Shown: in pieces, positions 15,491 through 19,936 of the stretch
Position numbering within the stretch: the stretch's first letter is position 1
Layout: every line of letters begins with the position of its first letter
Source of the DNA: an uncultured Leucobacter sp.
GTDB lineage: Bacteria; Actinomycetota; Actinomycetes; Actinomycetales; Microbacteriaceae
Direction: 5' to 3'
Assembly: GCA_945952575.1 (NCBI GenBank)
Contig: CAMFIY010000009.1
Coordinates: 1-19,936, forward strand
Length of the DNA: 19,936 nucleotides
The notes under the pieces: model-generated
The model's database searches: none
The model's input: the letters and a program-made list of their open reading frames with translations, nothing else
What the model was told of the DNA's origin: nothing
Program-made: the position numbers and the translations under genes

Positions 15491-16810
15491 CTAACCCTCG
15501 AGCACCGGCGCGTGCAGCGCCATGAACTCCTCGTAGGTCTCCCGGCGGGCGACGAGCCGCGCCTCGCCATCGCGGACGAACACGATCGCGGGCTTCAGCG
15601 CACCGTTGTAGTTGTTCGCGAGCGTGTATCCGTACGCACCGGTCGTCGCGACGAGCGCGAGATCCCCGACCTGGGCCGCGGGCAGCGGCGCCTGATCGAC
15701 CAGCAGATCCCCCGACTCGCACTGGCGCCCCACGAGCTGCACGATCTCGGTCCACGGGTCGAGCATGCGGTTCGGCAGCACCGCTTCGAAGCGCTGCCCG
15801 GTGAGCGCGGCGTCCATCTGGTCGGCCAGACCGCCGTCGACGGCTACGAACACGCGACCCGTGTGCTTTACCGTGGTCACCCGGTACAGCGTCACCCCGG
15901 CCCGCGCCACGATCGCCCGGCCCGGCTCGATCATGATCTTCGCGTCGGCGGGCAGGTGCTCGCGCGCCGCACCCACGACCGCGTCGAGATACTCGTCGAT
16001 GGTCGGCGCTTTGTCTTCGTACGTGTACTTCACGCCGAGCCCGCCGCCCACGTCGTAGACGGGGAACTCCCCCGCGGTCGAGATCTTCGTCACCGCTTCG
16101 CCGAACTGCGAGGCATCCAGGATCTGCGAGCCGATGTGCAGGTGCACGCCCTCGAACTCCATCAGCGGATGCGCCCGCATGCGCTCGATCGCCCGCAGCG
16201 CCTGATCCATCGGCAGCCCGAACTTCGAGTCATCGCCGCCGGTCGCCTGCGAGGCGTGCGTCTTCGCCTCCACACCCGGGATCACGCGCAGCAGCAGCTT
16301 CTGCGGCTTCGTGAGCAGCCGCTCGAGCCGATCCAGCTCATCCTCGTTGTCGACGATGATCACGTCGATCCCGGCGTCGAGCGCCATCTGCAGCTCGGCA
16401 TCGGTCTTCGCGTTGCCGTGGAAGTGCAGCCGGTCGGCCGGGACGCCCGAGGCCAAAGCGAGACGCAGCTCTCCGCCGCCGGCGATGTCGACCGAGATGC
16501 CCTCCTCTGCGGCCACCCGATACATCCCGGCTGCGGGGAACGACTTCGACGCCCACAGCACCTCCGAGTTCGGCCACCGCTCCGCCAGCCCGCTCATGAA
16601 GCGCTGGGCCTGGCGTCGCAGCCCGGCCTCGTCATAGATGTGCAGCGGGGTGCCGTAGGTCTCCGCGAGATCCTCGACCGACACGCCGCCGATGTGCAGC
16701 ACGCCGGCCTCGTCGACCCCGGACTCCTCCGGCAGGATCGACCACAGCTCCCCCACCCGGGTGCCCTCCGGGCTCGGCCGGCTCAAGATCTGACGATTCT
16801 CTGCGGTCAT
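15491..16810 (-). CDS. Fold-III PLP decarboxylase, diaminopimelate decarboxylase-like (second copy)
   Basis: LysA/DapDC-family enzyme, expected to decarboxylate meso-diaminopimelate to L-lysine or a related D-centre diamino acid. The 439-residue protein carries PLP lysine K89 in WASKS, HGNAK near 131, GGGLG near 255, EPGR near 295 and cross-subunit CESGD with C364. It is co-linear with the copy at 7295-8635 throughout and plainly paralogous. The ATG at 16810 is chosen because AGGAAAGG (16817-16824) sits six bases upstream; a longer frame starting at 16873 would overlap the end of the stress-protein gene. It follows that gene by 37 bases, so it is probably the last member of the leftward operon. 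In many actinobacteria lysA sits beside argS and hom; here it does not, so it may be either the housekeeping enzyme relocated or a specialised copy. Confidence 0.9.
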   Translation of the reverse strand: MTAENRQILSRPSPEGTRVGELWSILPEESGVDEAGVLHIGGVSVEDLAETYGTPLHIYDEAGLRRQAQRFMSGLAERWPNSEVLWASKSFPAAGMYRVAAEEGISVDIAGGGELRLALASGVPADRLHFHGNAKTDAELQMALDAGIDVIIVDNEDELDRLERLLTKPQKLLLRVIPGVEAKTHASQATGGDDSKFGLPMDQALRAIERMRAHPLMEFEGVHLHIGSQILDASQFGEAVTKISTAGEFPVYDVGGGLGVKYTYEDKAPTIDEYLDAVVGAAREHLPADAKIMIEPGRAIVARAGVTLYRVTTVKHTGRVFVAVDGGLADQMDAALTGQRFEAVLPNRMLDPWTEIVQLVGRQCESGDLLVDQAPLPAAQVGDLALVATTGAYGYTLANNYNGALKPAIVFVRDGEARLVARRETYEEFMALHAPVLEG

Positions 16811-16816
16811 CGGGGG

Positions 16817-16824
16817 CCTTTCCT
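16817..16824 (-). promoter_or_regulatory. Ribosome binding site deciding the second LysA-like start
   Basis: AGGAAAGG on the reverse strand, six bases before the ATG at 16810, favours this start over the ATG at 16873, which would overlap the upstream gene by 26 bases. Confidence 0.7.
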
Positions 16825-16847
16825 GCTCGGAGATCCTGTCATACTCA

Positions 16848-17783
16848 TTATGCTCGATGCGCCTGCGCGGCATACTCGTCCGTCGCCCGGCGCGGCACCA
16901 TCACGACCGGCACCGGCGAGCTGCGCACGATCTTCACGGCGTGCGAGCCGAGCGAGATCCGCGCGAACGGGCCGAGGCTGCTGGATCCGACCACGAGGAC
17001 TTCAGCGGTCTTCCACGGAATCGCCCGCAGCGCCTCGTGCCAGCTGTCACCCGCGCCCACCGCCACCTCGACCGAGGCCGGCTGCGTGGCGAGATCCTGG
17101 ATCTCGCGCAGGATCACCCCCACGTCCTCGCGGATCTGCGCCTCCCATTCGGCCATGATCTGATCATCGGCCTCCTGGCCGACGCGCGCGGTGAGATAAG
17201 CGTGCGGTCGAGTGTGGAACGAGGCGATCCGGATCCCCTCGCCCGCCTCAGCGGTGATCGCCGCCGCGCCGAGCACGAGCTCGGCCGAGGTCTCGGATCC
17301 GCTGTAGGCCGCGGTCACCCGTTCGATCCGGGCGCCCGGCGCGGCCTCGAATCCGTGCGGGGCGATCGCGACCGGCAGGTGCGCGCCCTGCAGCAGCCCG
17401 GTGACCACCGAGCCGAGCACGATCTCGCGGTCGTCCTCATGAGCACCCCGATCCTTCGCCCCGACGACCAGGCGCAGCGCCCCGAGTTCCTCGCACACCT
17501 CGAGCAGCCCGCGACGCGCACTCGACGCGTCGTGCACGCGGTAGCTGGCATCGATGTCGCCCGGGATCAGCCCGCGCGCCTCCGCGAGCGCGGCCTCCGC
17601 CTGCTCGACGACGAAGCGCTGATACTCGCCGTCGACGCCGCTCAGCGTGCGCCGGGGCGGCCAGGCCGCCGAATTGACGGCCACGACCACGAGCGGCAGA
17701 TCCGAGGATCGGGCCAGCAGCACCCCGAGGTGCACCGCGGCGTGCGAGGCGTGCCCGGGCGCGACCCCGACCACGATCCTCAT
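16848..17783 (-). CDS. Universal stress protein, tandem UspA domains
   Basis: Two UspA-like domains in one 311-residue cytoplasmic protein. Domain one (about 1-143) opens with RIVVGVAPG and closes with a VVGAKDRG...VLGSVVTGLL segment; domain two (about 153-300) closes with VLVVGSSSLGPFARISLGSHAVKIV, close to the ATP-binding G-2x-G-9x-G(S/T) pattern. Tandem proteins of this size are common in actinobacteria and are thought to bind ATP and modulate stress responses. The ATG overlaps the permease stop in ATGA (17780-17783), so the two are translationally coupled. USP genes often accompany amino-acid permeases, where a regulatory role on transport has been proposed; the specific role here is unknown. 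Confidence 0.9.
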   Translation of the reverse strand: MRIVVGVAPGHASHAAVHLGVLLARSSDLPLVVVAVNSAAWPPRRTLSGVDGEYQRFVVEQAEAALAEARGLIPGDIDASYRVHDASSARRGLLEVCEELGALRLVVGAKDRGAHEDDREIVLGSVVTGLLQGAHLPVAIAPHGFEAAPGARIERVTAAYSGSETSAELVLGAAAITAEAGEGIRIASFHTRPHAYLTARVGQEADDQIMAEWEAQIREDVGVILREIQDLATQPASVEVAVGAGDSWHEALRAIPWKTAEVLVVGSSSLGPFARISLGSHAVKIVRSSPVPVVMVPRRATDEYAAQAHRA

Positions 17784-19354
17784 CGGGCACCCCCGGCGGA
17801 TCCGTCGGCACCGGAGCCTGCGGATCCCGAAGCGTCCGAACCGGCCGCGTCGGAGTCGGCGGCATCCGTGCCCAGCTCATCGATCGACACGGCGCCGGTG
17901 TTGCCGGGCACGTACTTGCCCGGGCCCACGAGCACGATCAGACCGGTCTTGATCTGCTCGCCCAGCACCGAGTTCCTGCGTCCGGTGAACCACCACCAGA
18001 TCAGCACGACGGCGGTCCAGCCGAGGAACACCCAGATGGTGATCGGACGCAGATCCTTGATGATCCAGAGGCAGCCGAGGATCGAGAGGATCGGCACCAC
18101 CGGGTAGAGCGGCACCTTGAAGCCGCGCGGCAGATCCGGCTCGCGACGGCGCAGCACCATCACCGCGATCGAGACGACGGTGAACGCGGCCAGTGTGCCG
18201 ATGCTCGTCATCTCCGCGAGGAAGTTGATGGGCAGCACACCCGCCAGCACGGCGACGATCGCCGACACGATCACGGTGTTCACGACCGGCGTCATGGTGC
18301 GCGGGTTCACCTTCTGGAACACCTTGGGCGCCATGCCGTCGCGCGACATCGCGAAGAGGATGCGGGTCTGCCCGTAGAGCACGACCAGGGTCACGCTGAA
18401 GATCGAGATCACTGCGCCCGCGGCGACCAGCGTGCCGGGCCACGACGCCCCGATGATGTTCTCGAGGATCTGGGACAGTCCCGCCTCCTGGCCCGCGAAG
18501 TCGGCCGTCGGCTGCGCGCCGAGCGCCGTCAGCGACACCAGCACGTAGATTCCCGTGACGATGACGAGGGCGAAGATGATCGCGAGCGGCATGTTCCGCT
18601 TCGGGTTCTTCACCTCGTCGCCCGCGGTCGCCACCGCGTCGAGGCCGATGAAGGAGAAGAAGATCAGGCCGGCGCCGGTCATGACGCCCGAGATGCCGAA
18701 GGGGGCGAAGTCGGCGAAGTTGTTGGCGTTCCAGCCGGTGATGCCGACCGCGACGAAGAAGACGAGCACCGCGAGCTTGATGAGCACCATGATCGTGTTG
18801 GCGACGATCGAGTGCGAGGTGCCGCGGATCAGCAGCAGCGCGCAGAGGACGATGAGGATCACCGCCGGCAGGTTGATGATGCCGCCCGCCTCGGGCGCGT
18901 TCGCGAGCTCGGCGGGCAGCTCGATGCCGAACAGGTTGCCGCGCAGCTGATTCACGTACTGGGACCAGCCGACCGCGACCGCCGCCGTCGAGACGCCGTA
19001 CTCGAGCAGCAGACAGGCGGCGACGCCCATCGCGGGGAGCTCGCCGAGCGTGCTGTAGGCGTACGAGTAGGAGGATCCCGAGACCGGCACGCTGCCGGCG
19101 AGCTCGGCGTAGCAGAGCGCCGACAGGCCGGCGACGACAGCCGCGATCACGAAGGACCAGATGACCGCCGGGCCGGCGATCGGCACGGCCTCCGAGAGGA
19201 TGAAGAAGATACCGGTGCCGATGGTGCCGCCGACGCCGATCAGGGTGAGTTGGAACAGGCCGATGCTGCGCTTGAGGTGCGCGCCCTGCTCGACGCCGTC
19301 CTTCGGGACGGGCTTCACGCGGAACAGCTGCTGTCGCAGAGATGGAGCGGTCAT
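17780..19354 (-). CDS. APC-superfamily amino-acid permease
   Basis: Polytopic membrane transporter of the amino-acid/polyamine/organocation superfamily, related to cationic amino-acid permeases. The first helix carries GVGGTIGTGIFF near residue 41, the glycine-rich substrate-binding signature; FSFIGLDAVATAGDEVKNPKRNMP near 233 is the other hallmark. About twelve membrane segments are visible. The 524-residue protein ends in a hydrophilic tail of roughly 40 residues dominated by Ala, Asp, Gly and Ser, of no known function. Start: ATG with AGGAGA eight bases upstream; that ribosome site lies in a small dyad GTCTC-CT-GAGAC (19362-19373). Between an Orn/Lys/Arg decarboxylase and a LysA-like enzyme, lysine, ornithine, arginine or the matching diamine are the likeliest substrates (inference). 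Confidence 0.92.
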   Translation of the reverse strand: MTAPSLRQQLFRVKPVPKDGVEQGAHLKRSIGLFQLTLIGVGGTIGTGIFFILSEAVPIAGPAVIWSFVIAAVVAGLSALCYAELAGSVPVSGSSYSYAYSTLGELPAMGVAACLLLEYGVSTAAVAVGWSQYVNQLRGNLFGIELPAELANAPEAGGIINLPAVILIVLCALLLIRGTSHSIVANTIMVLIKLAVLVFFVAVGITGWNANNFADFAPFGISGVMTGAGLIFFSFIGLDAVATAGDEVKNPKRNMPLAIIFALVIVTGIYVLVSLTALGAQPTADFAGQEAGLSQILENIIGASWPGTLVAAGAVISIFSVTLVVLYGQTRILFAMSRDGMAPKVFQKVNPRTMTPVVNTVIVSAIVAVLAGVLPINFLAEMTSIGTLAAFTVVSIAVMVLRRREPDLPRGFKVPLYPVVPILSILGCLWIIKDLRPITIWVFLGWTAVVLIWWWFTGRRNSVLGEQIKTGLIVLVGPGKYVPGNTGAVSIDELGTDAADSDAAGSDASGSAGSGADGSAGGAR

Positions 19355-19388
19355 GATGGTGGTCTCCTGAGACTTCCTTGTCTGATGA

Positions 19389-19400
19389 CCCGGGCCCGGG
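19389..19400. repeat. 12-base GC palindrome between decarboxylase and permease
   Basis: CCCGGGCCCGGG is a perfect 12-base palindrome in the 110-base gap between the fold-I decarboxylase stop and the permease start. It can pair as a short GC stem, but no T-run follows; it could be a weak attenuator or chance in GC-rich DNA. Confidence 0.3.
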
Positions 19401-19464
19401 ATCGGGCGGGGGCCGGTGGGCGTTCGGATGGTGGGGTGGGGGTCGGGATCCGGAAGCTGCCGGG

Positions 19465-19936
19465 TCAGGATTCGAGCACGACGCGGAAGCGGGCGACCGC
19501 GGGGTCGATGGCGCCGCGCACGTAGCCCGTGGGCGATGCGGCGACCGCCTGCAGGAACGCGACGGTCTGATCGGTGATCTCCTCGCCGGGGATCACGTTC
19601 GGGATGCCGGGCGGATAGGCGGCGAGCGTGTCGGCCGAGATCCGGCCGATCGCCTCCGCTGCCGCCACCACTTCGGTCATGGCGAAGAAGCCGTCGCGGG
19701 GAAGCAGCCTGAGCTCGCCGGGAGCGGGCAGCGGCGGGAAGCCGGGGTCGTCCGCATGCGCGGCGCTCTCGGCGCGCGCCTCCTCGGAGTCGACGGCCGC
19801 CACGAGGGCGCGATGGACGTGCGCGAGATCGGGCGACTTTCCGGCGCCGATCACGGCGACGAGCGAGGTGGCGGTCGACATCTCGAAGTAGACCCCGTCG
19901 GCGTCGATGAGGCGCTGACGCAGCCAGTGGCCGCGC
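19465..19936 (-). CDS. Orn/Lys/Arg decarboxylase (fold I), C-terminal part, 5' end outside window
   Basis: The coding frame is open to the right edge, reading GHWLRQRLIDADGVYFE before an internal methionine, so the protein is cut at its N-terminus and about 156 residues are visible. The conserved C-terminal block of fold-I Orn/Lys/Arg decarboxylases is clear: RISADTLAAYPPGIPNVIPGEEI. These PLP enzymes decarboxylate L-lysine, L-arginine or L-ornithine to diamines or agmatine and usually run 470-750 residues; the PLP domain with its lysine lies beyond the window. It probably heads or belongs to the leftward operon with the APC permease 110 bases downstream, an arrangement familiar from decarboxylase/antiporter pairs in acid resistance or polyamine metabolism. 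Which amino acid it uses cannot be read from this fragment. Confidence 0.88.
   Translation of the reverse strand, partial: RGHWLRQRLIDADGVYFEMSTATSLVAVIGAGKSPDLAHVHRALVAAVDSEEARAESAAHADDPGFPPLPAPGELRLLPRDGFFAMTEVVAAAEAIGRISADTLAAYPPGIPNVIPGEEITDQTVAFLQAVAASPTGYVRGAIDPAVARFRVVLES

Noticed and set aside
15512..17158. Very long forward-strand open frame opposite the second LysA-like and USP genes
   Set aside because: It is the antisense shadow of well-conserved genes; the translation is rich in Arg, His and Pro without any family motif.
1..19936. CRISPR arrays, insertion sequences, phage or toxin-antitoxin genes
   Set aside because: No regularly spaced repeats, transposase, integrase or small paired genes were seen on either strand.

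Overview
The window looks like chromosomal DNA of a high-GC Gram-positive actinobacterium, plausibly Micrococcales/Microbacteriaceae (inference). The reasons are uniformly GC-rich codon use, many 4-base ATGA/GTGA gene overlaps, GTG starts, a DtxR/IdeR-type iron box and monoderm-style lipoprotein substrate-binding proteins. Genes are densely packed and nearly all are recognisable at family level.

Region 1 (1-3885, leftward) is an iron-siderophore ABC importer: a lipoprotein binding protein, two FecCD permeases and an ATPase cut by the left edge. A 19-bp iron box sits just upstream of the binding-protein gene, so iron repression is very likely.

Region 2 (3886-15200) is the most interesting part. 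A PucR-type regulator and an N-acyl-D-amino-acid deacylase are read leftward. Divergent from them is a rightward operon: a fold-III (LysA/DapDC-family) PLP decarboxylase, then a dipeptide/oligopeptide-type ABC importer (lipoprotein, DppB, DppC, DppD, DppF) and a YtcJ-type amidohydrolase. The last six genes are joined by five consecutive ATGA overlaps. A testable reading is that an N-acylated or peptide-bound D-(di)amino acid is imported, deacylated by the D-aminoacylase and decarboxylated at its D-carbon by the DapDC-like enzyme. That family is notable among PLP decarboxylases for acting on a D-centre. No substrate is proven by the sequence.

Region 3 (15201-15490) is a short junction with a tRNA-Gln(CUG) gene read leftward and several hairpins.

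Region 4 (15491-19936, leftward) is a second amino-acid decarboxylation locus: the C-terminal part of a fold-I Orn/Lys/Arg decarboxylase (cut by the right edge), an APC-family amino-acid permease, a tandem universal stress protein and a second LysA-like decarboxylase. This second copy is clearly a paralogue of the one in region 2. The window therefore holds three PLP decarboxylases of two folds, each next to its own transport system. I see no CRISPR array, insertion sequence, integrase or phage gene.
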